Below are positions 43,050 to 54,022 of a stretch of DNA of 64,000 bases, one piece after another. Position numbers and translations under genes: made by a program. Under the pieces are notes generated by a model that was not told the origin of the DNA, did no database searches, and saw only the letters and a list, made by a program, of their open reading frames with translations. The number at the start of each line of letters is the position of its first letter. Positions within the stretch are counted from its first letter, which is position 1. This DNA comes from Anomaloglossus baeobatrachus (Eukaryota > Chordata > Amphibia > Anura > Aromobatidae): NCBI RefSeq assembly GCF_048569485.1, contig NW_027445261.1, positions 682,001-746,000 of the forward strand, written 5' to 3'.

Positions 43050-43471
43050 GAATATAACGTCGCAAACTTATATTGTACAACTTAAAACTTGTAAGTTAGC
43101 CAGGGGTGGTATAGTACATCTTTCATTGTATAAGTCTAAATTATTAACCAAACAAAATATATGCCACCGGCCGGGGCATTACATTAGACTGGTAAAACTA
43201 AATCAATGTGAATATTGTATCACCTCGAAGTTAATTGGTTATACAAAAGAATTTTATTCTCATTACTTTCATTTTTTATTTTATGTGGTCCTTGTTTTAT
43301 GTGGTCCTTGGTTTTAGTAATAATCAGTGTATTGTATATTATCAAATACTCTGTCTTGAAACAAGGATAGCAAAAAATGTTTTATTTGTGGTCTATTAAT
43401 AAAATTATAAAAACCCATCTAGCGCTGGTTTATTGTGGATTTTTACTTAAAATCCTTTACACAGTTTATTA

Positions 43472-44043
43472 AAGGCTACTTTACACACTGCGATATCGGT
43501 CCCGATATCGCTAGTGTGGATACCCGCCCCCATCTGTTGCGCGACACGGGCAAATCGCTGCCCATGCTGCACAACACCGACCAGACCCGTCACACATACT
43601 TACCTGCCAGGCGACGTCGCTGTGACCGGCGAACCGCCTCCTTTCTAAGGGGGCAGTCCGTGCGGCGTCACAGCGACGTCACTGAGCGACCGCCCAATAG
43701 CAGCGGAGGGGCGGAGATGAGTGGCCGGAACATCCCGCCCACCTCCTTCCTTCCTCATAGCGGCTGGGAGGCAGGTAAGGAGAGGTTCCTCGTTTCTGCG
43801 GTGTCACACGGAGCGATGTGTGCTGCCGCAGGAGCGACGAACTACATCGTTACTGCTGCAGTAACGATAATCGAGAATGGAGACCCATGTCACCGATGAG
43901 CGATTTTGCACGTTTTTGCAGCGATGCAAAATCGCTCATCGGTGTCACACGCAGCAACATCGCTAATGCGGCCGGATGTGCGTCACAAATTCCGTGACCC
44001 CAACGACTCCGCATTAGCGATGTCGCAGCGTGTAAAGCCCCCT
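43472..44043. mobile_element. Harbinger-like MITE, right-arm copy
   Basis: Inverted partner of 40344-40915 with a few substitutions. Its target duplications read tta on this strand. It was inserted before the palindrome formed. Confidence 0.75.
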
Positions 44044-44862
44044 TTAGTGGGAGTGGTGTACAGGGTCTTAGCAGTAAAGAGTATTCTATATTTCTGCCAG
44101 ATACCCACAGAGATATTGAAATCTGAAAAAAGAGACTTCTGCTCATTGAAGGTAAGAACTGCTCACATAGCGTTCAACTCCACAGCAAACGAGTGCTCTA
44201 GCACTGGCATCTCAGCAGGGATATTCCCCTACTACACATGTGTGTCTGGGTCCCTGTGACAGTTTACAGGACATAACTCAGGGCACCTAGACAGAAGGCA
44301 GCGGGACTACTTTCTATTTCTGTTGTAGAGCTTAGTACAATATATATATATATACTATTACATGTGACACATGTACCTTGTATTACCATTATTCGCTGTA
44401 TATGAACCCCTTTTCTCCGGGCATTATTTGTCTATAGCATTTTTCACGAACCTGAGGCAACTGAGAACCCTTCAGTGAAGGAATTCCACTAACCCTCACA
44501 ATACCAACCAGGGGCCTCCCTGCAGTAACTCAGGTAGTTGTACCCATTCTCTTTCCGCATTCTATGTGTTCTTCTTCTTTCTTCTTTTTTTTCTTTTTTC
44601 TTCTTTTTATTTCTATCATGTAGTTCAGGGGTTTATAGATATATGTCCTGCATCTCATATTTCCTTTAGTGGTGCTTCTTACCCATTCTCATATCATTTA
44701 CCCTAGTATTTCATGATCCTGAGGCGACTGAGAACCCTTTAATAAAGGAATCCTTTTTCACTTGAATTGTCAAGTGATACTTACCAGTGACTATCACGTA
44801 ATGTTACAGGTAGTTGCATTTTCTTCCTCTTCTTTCTCTCCTTTCTTCTTTGTCACACGGTC

Positions 44863-45125
44863 CAGACTGCCAGGACCCAACTACCACCATTTTTCCCCCC
44901 TAGAAAGACACGACACCGTTCTCTTATAAATTAAAATACTTTTATTTGAATTTTCCATTTTGGAGAGAGGCATGGAGAAAAAACCACTCTCATCTTTTGG
45001 CATAAAATTTGGTCGCAGCTTTAAACCAGGCATTAACTTGCCAACATCACGGGGTTCAGGTAAATGTACCGCCTTCCGGCCGTCCGGCGCGGGTATTTCA
45101 CCACCACTTTTTCTACCCCTTCCGC
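44863..45125 (-). repeat. Repeat b2 of the split-repeat element
   Basis: 263 bp matching 45392-45654 essentially base for base. Minus strand carries aataaaag, a possible polyadenylation signal. Confidence 0.9.
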
Positions 45126-45188
45126 TGCTGCGACTTAAACACAGAAAACTCAATCAACTTGGAAAACAAAAAGGGAGGGAGGGTGGGA

Positions 45189-45391
45189 AAACAGGTCCGG
45201 GTCCTGCAGCCGAGAGGCTGGAAGCTGGGCAGCACGGTGATATGTATCCAGGAGGCGGGGCTTAGGCCAGTCACACCACAGGAGGCGGGGGCGGCAGGTC
45301 AGTGTCTTTCTAGGGGGAGACCTCTATTTAAACATGCATAGGGGCCAGCAGTCAGGGGGCAGCATCTCAAGTTTCTGGCTGCAGTGCCCCT
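45189..45391 (-). repeat. Repeat a2 of the split-repeat element
   Basis: 203 bp matching 50517-50719. Minus strand carries a TATA-like gtttaaatag. It abuts b1 at the CA at 45392-45393. Confidence 0.9.
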
Positions 45392-45654
45392 CAGACTGCC
45401 AGGACCCAACTACCACCATTTTTCCCCCCTAGAAAGACACGACACCGTTCTCTTATAAATTAAAATACTTTTATTTGAATTTTCCATTTTGGAGAGAGGC
45501 ATGGAGAAAAAACCACTCTCATCTTTTGGCATAAAATTTGGTCGCAGCTTTAAACCAGGCATTAACTTGCCAACATCACGGGGTTCAGGTAAATGTACCG
45601 CCTTCCGGCCGTCCGGCGCGGGTATTTCACCACCACTTTTTCTACCCCTTCCGC
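45392..45654 (-). repeat. Repeat b1 of the split-repeat element
   Basis: Second copy of the 263-bp repeat. On the minus strand it would be the 3' end of the interior transcript. Confidence 0.9.
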
Positions 45655-45832
45655 CAAGGAGCAGCACCGCGCCAGCAAGCTGCGACCCCCCCCAAAAACT
45701 GAAATACCTGAGCCGTCCCAGGCATTTCCGAAACCACCATATCCATAACATCATCATTTTGGGGTGTACCCATCCGAGCTTAAGGACAGCCAAATATTGC
45801 CTTCCAGCTGGCGGTGCCAGACCAACAACCTC

Positions 45833-45864
<32 letters not shown>

Positions 45865-47760
45865 CTTTATTAACAGCACAACTTGGGTAGGCCCTGATCG
45901 ACCATGCGCCAGGAGAGATCCTTATCACATTCTTCCATAGCTCCAAGCCACCTGGGCCAGAGGGTAACCTTCGACCGGATCGTTGTAACACTCCACACTA
46001 AAACAGGGAAACTTGTACCTCTCTGACCGGATAAGGGTAAGAGGCCTAGCTAGACGGCCTTGGACCAGCTACTTGAAGCCTATGTGTATCACCAAGTCGG
46101 TTGTAGAAAAGAGAGCTCACGCAATCTTGATCGCCTCTGATAGACCCACAGCTGAGCCAAGCTCCGGCAACCTTTCCAATTACTTTCACTGTAACAGGAA
46201 CCAAGAACCGACCACCAAGGCGAAGAGGCGAAGATCCGCTCTCCTCGCAGACAACATACATGGAAGTAACCTCGGACCCAATCACTGGGCCGACTTGGAT
46301 CTGAAAGGCAAAAACACTGTCAGAACAGGGAATTCTCGTAACCATCAAACACCTCGTCTCTCCAAGGTGGTACTGACAAAAAGACAAAAACCCACAAAAA
46401 TTTTTTTTTTTTTTTTTTTTTTTTTGGATAAACAAATCACAATCATGTCATTTTACATTAGCCCTGTACACTGTTCTGAATCTCCTTGCGTGTCGAATAA
46501 AACCCGATTTCAAAAAACCAACTCCGACCTGACGTCCCTCATAATGCATTTCCATTGTCGTTACCTGATCCACTGAAAACTGTGCTCATGTATGCTGGCT
46601 CCTGAAGCCTTGTAGCACCCCAACTCTGGGAGAGTACGTGCCGGGTACCACGGCTGGCAAACACCAAAATAACGAGTAACCGTCGCATTACCAACCAAAA
46701 ACCAGCCCACAAAATGGAGGACCAACTACGTAACGCTAAAATGAAGGGCCGTCGTCATGGGTAAAAACTGGTCCCATACACCCGCTCGCCTAAGAGACAT
46801 AAACGACAACGTCGGGACACCCGCCGAGTGAGGGAAAAAGATCCAAAATATCAATGTATAGATTTGCAATGGGGCGAACAATCCAAACCCCCACTTTTTT
46901 CTTTTTTTTTTTTTTTTTTTTTTTTAAAACAAAACAAACAATCTTCGGCTAAAAAAGAATAGGCCTACTGTGCTCCACTCGCTTACCATAATCATCCAAC
47001 CCTTCAATACCTTTCACCCCACAAGACCCTCATCGCTTCAGTACCGTTCCGCAATTTAAAAATGGGAAGACCGACCTCGTAACAGTTTGCTTGCAACCGA
47101 AATTGGTGCACATTCGCTGAATACTGCAGGGTGTGTATTACTAGAGGGTGGCTTGTAAAATCGTCACGCACATCAACCACCAGAGCAACACCCGCTGAAT
47201 AACGTACCATCGAACCGTCAGGTCAATGCAAAATGGAGGCCCGGATCATAGGCCTAACTTCACCGAGCACCCCACCATCTAGCTGAGAACTCCAACCTTG
47301 ATCCTGCTGGTGGGTTGAGTTACCAAAATACCTGAGATTGGGATTGCAATAAGGTGCCCGATACTAACCCGGAACCCAGATGCCTGTTTTGCCTTCAACC
47401 CTGCGTTGACCCATAATCATTCCAAGCCACAAAAACCTAATCAGCCTGATTACTTATTCGAGGAAAGGGCTGTAGTTGGTTAAGGCTTTTACCCACCGGC
47501 ATCGTCGGACCACTGGTCATTCTCCTATTTCCCAGTCCACCCCCCCTTTTGTGTAGCTGGAACCGAAATAGGGGGAAAGGCGCAATCAAAGTTAGGTTAA
47601 TGGACCATGTCCCCCCGGGCCCAGCATAAGGAGCATTTTTTTTTTTTTTTTTTTATATATAACTATATAAACACTTTGTATCGCAAATGATCCCAAACAG
47701 CTGGCCCTGCAACGCCGTAATACTCCATCTACAAATCTGTCTGTTCCTGCTCTTGAAACT
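45655..47760 (-). other. Interior of the split-repeat element, noncoding part
   Basis: Four long T runs (about 45832-45856, 46401-46425, 46903-46925, 47637-47654), i.e. A runs on the minus strand, separate segments with no recognised protein. Frames over 46013-46576 and 45410-45991 cross the runs and look accidental. Confidence 0.55.
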
Positions 47761-47762
47761 AT

Positions 47763-47965
47763 TATGGCATGGCACGGTGGCTCAATGGCTAGCTGCAGCC
47801 CTGGGGTCCTGGGCCCAAATCCCGCCAAGGACACCATCCGCAAGGAGCCTGTACGTTCTCCCCGTGACTGCGTGGGTCTACTCCGGGCACTCTAGCCTCC
47901 TCCCACACCCCCATAAACATACAGATAGGGAATCCAGACCGTAAGCCCCGATGGGGCAGCGTCCC
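47763..47965 (+). mobile_element. tRNA-derived SINE (V-SINE-like)
   Basis: A-box-like ggtggctcaatggctagc, a B-box-like cccaaatcccgcc, followed by the conserved block gtacgttctccccgtgactg, gcgtgggtctactccggg and ctcctcccacaccc, typical of vertebrate SINEs of this kind. The end ctgtaagccccgatgggg is amphibian-like. Degenerate, no clear target duplication. Confidence 0.65.
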
Positions 47966-48329
47966 CAATCCATGCAACGCACACAAAAACTAAAAGTGAA
48001 TTTATACCTTTTAGAATATGTATGTGGAAGTAATTGTCCAGAAAATATTAGCGGGCATAATTATTCTGCGAATAGCTAACATTGCCGGTTTTCCCATCTC
48101 ACTTGTTTATTTTCAGTTCTTACGGTAAGGAAAACCAATTAAAACATACGTAATTAACCAAAGAGGGAAAATCTAGTAAAAAAGGATGAAAATTACTTCA
48201 CTACAAAAAAGAAGCAGTTTTAGAAAAACAATCAAACCATGCAAATGTACAGAGATATACTTCTCACATTTCGATAAAACTAACTGTGACCAATATAGAT
48301 CCCTTCTTTCAATTACAGCATGACATTAG
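47966..48329. other. Unclassified AT-rich stretch
   Basis: No gene or repeat recognised between the SINE and the CR1 scrap. Confidence 0.5.
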
Positions 48330-48985
48330 GGGTAAAACAGGGGGGTTAGATCCCGTGATCCCATAATATTGTCACTAATCAATAAATCACTTGAAGGGTC
48401 AGTTAACCGGTGGCAACAAGATTATTACAAGGAATGGAGGCCGCCTGTATTAAACTAAGGTTGAAAAATTAAGATATGTTTAATTTTTGAAAGACGTCTC
48501 AGAGGATATCTCATTTGTACCTCTTCCGACAGGCCTACAAGCTGCCGTAACCCTCAGTCCGATACAGCGCCGCACAATCAGCTCTGCCCTCATCTACTGT
48601 CTCCTCACCCATCCCCTGTAGACTGTGAGCCCTCGCGGGCAGGGTCCTCTCTCCCCCTGTACCAGTCTGTGCCTTGTACGGTTTATGATTATTATACTGG
48701 TACCTATTATGTAAAAACCCCTTTCGCATGCAAAGCGCCATGAATTATATGGCGCATAATAAATAATAATAATTTGTATAAATACCCGTGTGGTCAATAT
48801 AAATAAACTGCCACCAAACTTAATCCTCCGAAATAGGGAAGGCTTCTTTACAGTTAGAGCAGGTAGATTGTGGAATGCTGTCTACAAGGGGTAGGAATGC
48901 TAGATACCATCACAGCTTTTAACAGAAACGGGGGAGGGCGATTCCCTCAGCACCAATAACATTGTTATAAATAACTTAGTGACAA
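48330..48985 (+). mobile_element. CR1-type LINE 3' remnant
   Basis: Same family as the scraps at 20214 and 22901: gttagatcccgtgatccc, caagattattacaaggaatgg, aagacgtctcagagg, then after a nested insert gtgtggtcaatataaa, gttagagcagg, tgtggaatgctg and cttttaacagaaa. Decayed. Interrupted by an L2-type tail. Confidence 0.7.
48521..48775 (+). mobile_element. L2-type LINE tail nested in CR1
   Basis: Matches the tail of the LINE at 1-765 (gccctcgcgggcagggtcc, ctgtaccagtctgtg, aaagcgccatg, aataataataat). A tttgta(c/t) word on both sides fits a target duplication. Confidence 0.75.
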
Positions 48986-50110
48986 CATGTAGAGCTGGGC
49001 GGGACGCCTGTTACCTGTGACGTCACGTTATCCTCCCTAGGGGGACTTATCCCACCCCGCATTCCCCATCAGGGTACTCACCTGGTGATTCAGGAAATGA
49101 CAAGACGACTGGATCTAGATCTACCCACGTAACGCCTGCTACGACGACGCTCACACCTATCCAAGGGTTAAGATGACAGACTCCGGACATGGTGGCTACC
49201 CATGCCAAAGCTTGCTACCGTGACCCCTGCACATGACCGTACAACGCGATAGTCGGCACCGCACCCACCGCCGCCATAACATGCTGAAATCCCCTGTGTG
49301 ACAACGGGGCGGGGCTGTTAACAGTCACCATTGTCATAATGTCAAATGGAGTGTGTTTTGGCCTGGGAGGGGGCTTGGTGTAGGTGTGGTATCAGCAGGA
49401 GGGAAAACACGCCACCTGCTGACTGTTGCTTCTTGCCCCTGTTCACTACCAGCCCCCCTCAATTTGAACATTGAAGTCCTAACAGAATCCCTTAACCCGC
49501 CCGCTCACTGGGAGACCCACATGGTCCCTGGTTCATTCCCAGGCTAGCCCCCTTGGCATTCCCGGGGCATACAAACGGAGGGGAGGGGAAGTTCAGTGCG
49601 TGTGGGATGGGGTGATTTGACTCTTGCAGGTTAGTGCCTGCATACTAGATTCTCCCCTACCGTGCCTCCAACCTGCGCTGTGACAGGGACTGCACTGAGT
49701 CTGCACTTCAATTAGGCTGTGTGCCTAATTCATGCGTCCTGCGTCCCCTGCACAGTCTATGGAGACTGTGTAGAGGCCGTACGCACGTTGCATAGTAGAA
49801 CGCAGCGATTCAGCTGTTGCCCGAATCGCTGTGTTCTAAGAAGTGACATGTCACTTCCGTGCGCTTTGCCGGCAGCTCCTGCTCTGTCTATGGCAGGAGC
49901 TGCAGGCTGAGCGCACGTTCTCTACCGGCACCATGCGCCTCAGAACGGAGCTTTTCAGCTGCGCTCTGAGGCACACCTTTTAGGTGCCGTGCAGAGCGCA
50001 CACAGCCCTACCCAGCTCCTCCTCGGCACTGGCGACGGTGTCTGGTCGGCGGTTGCTGGGCGGCGGGTGGGCGGGGCCAATGACAAAGAGCGCGAAGCGC
50101 TCTTTTTCAA
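48986..50110. other. Interior of the split-repeat element, GC-rich part
   Basis: No gene recognised. 49720-49990 contains self-complementary stretches (gcagcgattcagctg / gcccgaatcgctg; gcagctcctgctctg / caggagctgc; gcgcctcagaacgg / gcgctctgaggc), MITE-like. Terminal repeats could not be fixed. Confidence 0.45.
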
Positions 50111-50475
50111 ACTTAATGGCGGCTCAAGCTGACCGGCGGGCGGGTAGTTCCCTCAGAACGCCGCTCGCCGGCGCACGTAGCTTGAGCCTCAGCAGGGAGG
50201 GAGCCGCTCATAGCAAACAGCGCCGTGAGCAGAACGCTTTCCTCCATGCTGATTTTAGGGGAGGAGGGGGGGGGTGGGAGGAGGGGGGGGGGGGGTGGGG
50301 GGAGGGGGGGGGTGAGGTTGTTAAATAATGGCGAGCACAAGCGGACCAGCGGGCGGGTAGTTCCCTTAGAACGCCGCGCTCACCGGTCACACATCGCTTG
50401 TGCCTCAGCATAGAGGGAGCCGCTCACAGCTAACAGTGCTGTGAGCTGAAACGCTTACCTCCCTGCTGATAGCTC
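50110..50475. repeat. Direct repeat of about 140 bp around a G-rich tract
   Basis: 50112-50254 and 50330-50470 share aatggcg, gcgggcgggtagttccct, gaacgccg, gagggagccgctca and gctgat. They differ by many substitutions, so this is an old duplication. A G-rich tract lies between. Confidence 0.8.
50255..50322 (+). repeat. G-rich tract, quadruplex-prone
   Basis: Almost pure purine, with at least six runs of five or more G's on the plus strand separated by one or two bases. It lies about 200 bp from repeat a1. Confidence 0.85.
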
Positions 50476-50516
50476 TCTTACCGCCTCCAGGAGCGGGTCC
50501 CTGTGTCCGGCTGCCC

Positions 50517-50719
50517 AAACAGGTCCGGGTCCTGCAGCCGAGAGGCTGGAAGCTGGGCAGCACGGTGATATGTATCCAGGAGGCGGGGCTTAGGCCAGTC
50601 ACACCACAGGAGGCGGGGGCGGCAGGTCAGTGTCTTTCTAGGGGGAGACCTCTATTTAAACATGCATAGGGGCCAGCAGTCAGGGGGCAGCATCTCAAGT
50701 TTCTGGCTGCAGTGCCCCT
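50517..50719 (-). repeat. Repeat a1 of the split-repeat element
   Basis: 203 bp matching 45189-45391. On the minus strand it is the 5' end, with a TATA-like gtttaaatag about 55 bases in. Joins host DNA at the CA at 50720-50721. Confidence 0.9.
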
Positions 50720-50747
50720 CATTGTGTTATAGCCCACGTGTCATGAT

Positions 50748-51430
50748 AACACTTGTACCATCTTTTCATTTAGATTCCACCTACAATTATTTACCGATTC
50801 CAGTTCTGAAATAGGCTTTCATGATCTACTCACTAGAATTCTCAAGTGCATAAGGTACTGAGACATATACATGTTCACACCATTATAAAGAACAAAGTAT
50901 AAACATTGAGGTTTTTCTCACACCCATGTTCCTGTGTTCTTTGATATGATATGTGTTCATTTCCTTCACTATATAGGATTGCAAGTTTTCCATTTGTACC
51001 TTAATGGCAATGACGCTATACAATTGAACACATATCATCCTGTTATCCATATAGGTGTGTATTTACCTGCTTGACTATTTTTGGTTGTTTGATCCAGAAT
51101 GTTTCTCCAGATAGGTCATGTGGAAATTTTCTTTCCTCAGTACAAATGTTTTCACTATGGCTTTGGAAAAATTTTTTGTATGTGCATCATGGTCATTTGA
51201 CCCATTGTACTCTCAAGTAGCAATATATTGTACTGTTATGTTGTACTATGTACTAATTACGTGTTTATATGGTTTTGTAACCCTTTATGATCTTAGATAA
51301 CTTTATCCTTGATAAAGACCTAAAAACAAGGTCGAAACGTTGGATGAATTATCCTTTTGCACAAATAAAGAATTTTCAGCATTCCAAGAGTTCTTTTCTT
51401 ACGTTATTGATCACTATAGTGTGCCAGAGC
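50748..51430 (+). mobile_element. PLE-like terminal region, right-arm copy
   Basis: Inverted partner of 23850-24532. Here the sequence to its left is intact, because hAT-C never inserted in this arm. Confidence 0.5.
51305..51345 (+). ncRNA. Hammerhead-like motif, right-arm copy
   Basis: Helix I 51305-51308/51342-51345, core 51309-51315, helix II 51317-51320/51330-51333, GAAAC 51334-51338. See the left-arm entry. Confidence 0.5.
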
Positions 51431-51739
51431 TATTTCTATTGAATTGACTCTTATTTTTTCTGAGCACCTGCTATATACACAGTGACCCAGACATATTCAA
51501 GTTTCATTCAGAAGGCAGAGGGAAGCCTTAGCAGCTGAGCCTATATCTTGGCTTGTGAGCATTAGAACAGGCCGGCGATTACAGGGTAACATGAAAAATG
51601 TCCAGCTTGCATTATGACTAGAACATGACAATATCCTTTTAAGTACTAACCTATGATGCGTTCCTAAGCAGTTGATGTTATATGTTCTACATTTCATTTT
51701 CTGCATACTTTACAAGTAGTAGAATTTGCTTTGATATAG

Positions 51740-51859
51740 GCAACTGGATTTTCACAATGAAAAGGCAAAGGATAACGCCCGAAAAAGACGCCATACATTA
51801 TGTCAGTGCCATCACTGACAAACCTGGATTGACCATGAAATACATCAATCCCCTTAAAG
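51740..51859 (+). pseudogene. SET-domain exon fragment 1, right-arm copy
   Basis: Acceptor ends at 51739, donor gtgagt at 51860, ATG at 51757. Protein and splice sites match the left-arm copy 23421-23540. Confidence 0.75.
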
Positions 51860-51947
51860 GTGAGTTAAAACAAGTTTTAACTAAATTGCCTTAATATTGT
51901 CATGCATTAGAATGACTGTCTTAGGTAATGATAAATATTTTCTACAG

Positions 51948-52015
51948 GAAGAGGAGTGTTTGCTGAAACTGAAATCGAAAAAGGGAGTTTTGTTGCAGAA
52001 TATCGAGGCGAGCTC
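51948..52015 (+). pseudogene. SET-domain exon fragment 2, right-arm copy
   Basis: Acceptor tctacag ends at 51947. Codes GRGVFAETEIEKGSF to YRGEL, then continues without break into the integrase scrap at 52016. KMT5A-like. Confidence 0.75.
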
Positions 52016-52262
52016 ACGTATGCACTTACGATGGTAGACAACTACTCGAGATTTATGGTTGTGGTACAAGTCAAAGATCTAATGGCCCATACTGCAGCGA
52101 AGGTCTTCCAAGCACACTTATGCAGACCTCATGGCTACTCAGAGAGAGTCCTCACAGATCAAGGCACAGCCTTTGAAGCGGAAATCTTCAAGGACTTCTG
52201 CAGCTTTTACCGATGCAGGAAGATGCGCACTACACCCTACCATGCTCAAACCAATGGTTATC
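52016..52262 (+). mobile_element. Gypsy integrase core scrap, right-arm copy
   Basis: Partner of 23018-23264 and identical in translation. Fossil fragment. Confidence 0.85.
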
Positions 52263-52269
52263 AACCTGC

Positions 52270-52379
52270 TCAGGACTTTACCCCATATTCCAGATGTGGC
52301 CTTACAAGTGATTTATAGAGGGGTAACAATACGTTGGGATCACCGGATCTAATCTCCCTTTTTATACACCCTAAAATCT
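52270..52379 (-). mobile_element. CR1 scrap, right-arm copy
   Basis: Partner of 22901-23010. Confidence 0.75.
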
Positions 52380-53090
52380 TGTTTGCTTTAGAATAAACAA
52401 TAACATCATAAAGGTATAGCAGTACCGTTTCAAAGTTTCGGTGTCCCAAGCAGCATTCCATCAGCCTCTGGAAGGTTCCTGGCAAATTGCACAGCTCGAA
52501 GGGCATGCTTTTGAACTCGCAGAGACCCATCGGGGTGGCAAAGGCGGTCTTCTCCCGGTCTGCCTCAGCAACGGACACTTGCCAATAGCGACTAGTGAGA
52601 TCAAGGGTAGAAAAATAATTTGCAGTTCTCAATGCAGCTAGCTATTCCTCAATACAGGGGAGTGGTGCTGTCCTTCTTCTTTAACAGGACCAACGGAGCT
52701 GCCCAGAGGCTACAACTGTCACGGATAACCCCAGCCTCCTTCATGTTGCTCAACATGTCCTTGGTACACTGGTAATGTGCAGGTAGTTTTGGCTTATATC
52801 TCTCTTTGATGGGTGGGTGTGCACTTGTGGGGATGTAGTGTTTGACCCCTTTTATTCTTCAAAAGTCTAGCGGATGTTTGCTGAAGACTTGCTCGTATTC
52901 TTGCACTAGCCTGTAGACCCCCTTCTTGTGATGTGAAGGTGTGGAGTCAGTGCCTACGTGTAATTCCTTACACCACTCCTCTGGCTGACTTGGTGAGCTG
53001 TCACTGAATGGGTGGGCTGAAGCAATGGTGGATGCTGCTGTTTGGATAGCATGTGTATCTACTGAGAACAGCTTATCAATGGTGGCAAAT
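52380..53090 (-). mobile_element. Gypsy pol scrap, right-arm copy
   Basis: Partner of 22190-22900. Broken fossil. Confidence 0.8.
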
Positions 53091-53409
53091 CGGAGCAGCT
53101 TAATCTCTTGCTCTCCGCAGTTCAACACTCTCATGGGCACTCTTCCCTTCCATATTAATGAATAAAACTATGATGTAAATAGCATATAGATACCCCACAA
53201 ATGCAGATAAAAGTAGGTTATGGGAAAAGGGGGAAGAGAGAAACAGGAAAATAGTGGAATAAAGTATACCTTCCAGGTGGGAGAGGAAATGGCAGCACAG
53301 CCAGTGGAGGTGAAGCAAGGGGAGCCTGCAACTAAAGAGTTGAGAGCGTTATCACATGGTGACTGAGCCTGATTGTAACGGGAGCATAGAGGTGCCGATC
53401 CTGTCTTAC

Positions 53410-53640
53410 CTGCGTTGGTGTAGAAGTGGGTGTCCTGTGGTGGAGTCAGCTATGTGCAGTGGTGGCCGTGGGTTCTTTTATGTGCGACCGTAGTAATAGC
53501 TGCGCCCACTTCCTGTATGGGAGTGGAATGCAGTGAGGGTAATGGAACGCACGCCTGCGCATTTGTGTTTAACGTCGCGCATGTGCAGAACGGAGAAAAG
53601 GCTGCGCTCACTTCCTAATGAAAGGGAGTGAGACGCATCT
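53410..53640 (-). promoter_or_regulatory. Promoter-like segment, right-arm copy
   Basis: Partner of 21640-21870. The base next to the splice-donor-like site differs (ccaacgcag here, ccaacacag in the left arm), but the donor gtaag is kept. The ETS-type blocks and TATA-like element are unchanged. Confidence 0.45.
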
Positions 53641-54022
53641 GGGAAGGGAAGGGAAAAGATTAGGGTTTGGGGATGATGAAAGGGCTTTCTACGGGCAAGG
53701 ATGGCAAAGGGTGGCAGTGACGGAAAGTCAGGCAGCCTGTCCTGTCCTGTCCTGTCCGTCCGTCTTTTTGTATCATGAATTGGAAAGACTGCAAGGGGGA
53801 GGGGAGGTGCTTGTGTCCAAAAGGAGGAGTTATTCAGATTCATTGCAGTGGGCGGCGGCTGCAAAAAGCACCATTCTTCTTGTTTTTGCTCTGCAAAACA
53901 GCCTTTTCAAGGGTTGGCTTGGGTGACAAAATGTCTTCTGTAGGCGTGGGTTTGTCTCCCTCTCCCTAAGATGTGTCCGGTATAGGCCAGGGTGCCACTC
54001 AAGGCCGTAACCAATTCGGGTT

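Larger units (their letters stand above)
44863..50721 (-). mobile_element. Split-direct-repeat element, Ngaro-like (tyrosine-recombinase class), non-autonomous
   Basis: Read on the minus strand the layout is a1 (50719-50517), interior, b1 (45654-45392), a2 (45391-45189), a 63-bp linker, b2 (45125-44863). This matches the A1-int-B1-A2-B2 split repeats of Ngaro-type DIRS relatives. There is no target duplication. The left-arm empty site (39518-39528) differs by at most one base. All three junctions share the dinucleotide CA. The interior holds no recognisable protein and several other repeats. A fossil or non-autonomous copy. A deleted tandem dimer is the alternative. Confidence 0.65.

Noticed and set aside
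45410-46576. Frames of 187-193 codons in the split-repeat element
   Set aside because: They run across homopolymer A/T runs (poly-Lys or poly-Phe) and have no similarity to recombinase, reverse transcriptase or RNase H.
47763-47965. A functional tRNA gene
   Set aside because: Only A- and B-box-like words of a SINE head. The cloverleaf cannot be completed.
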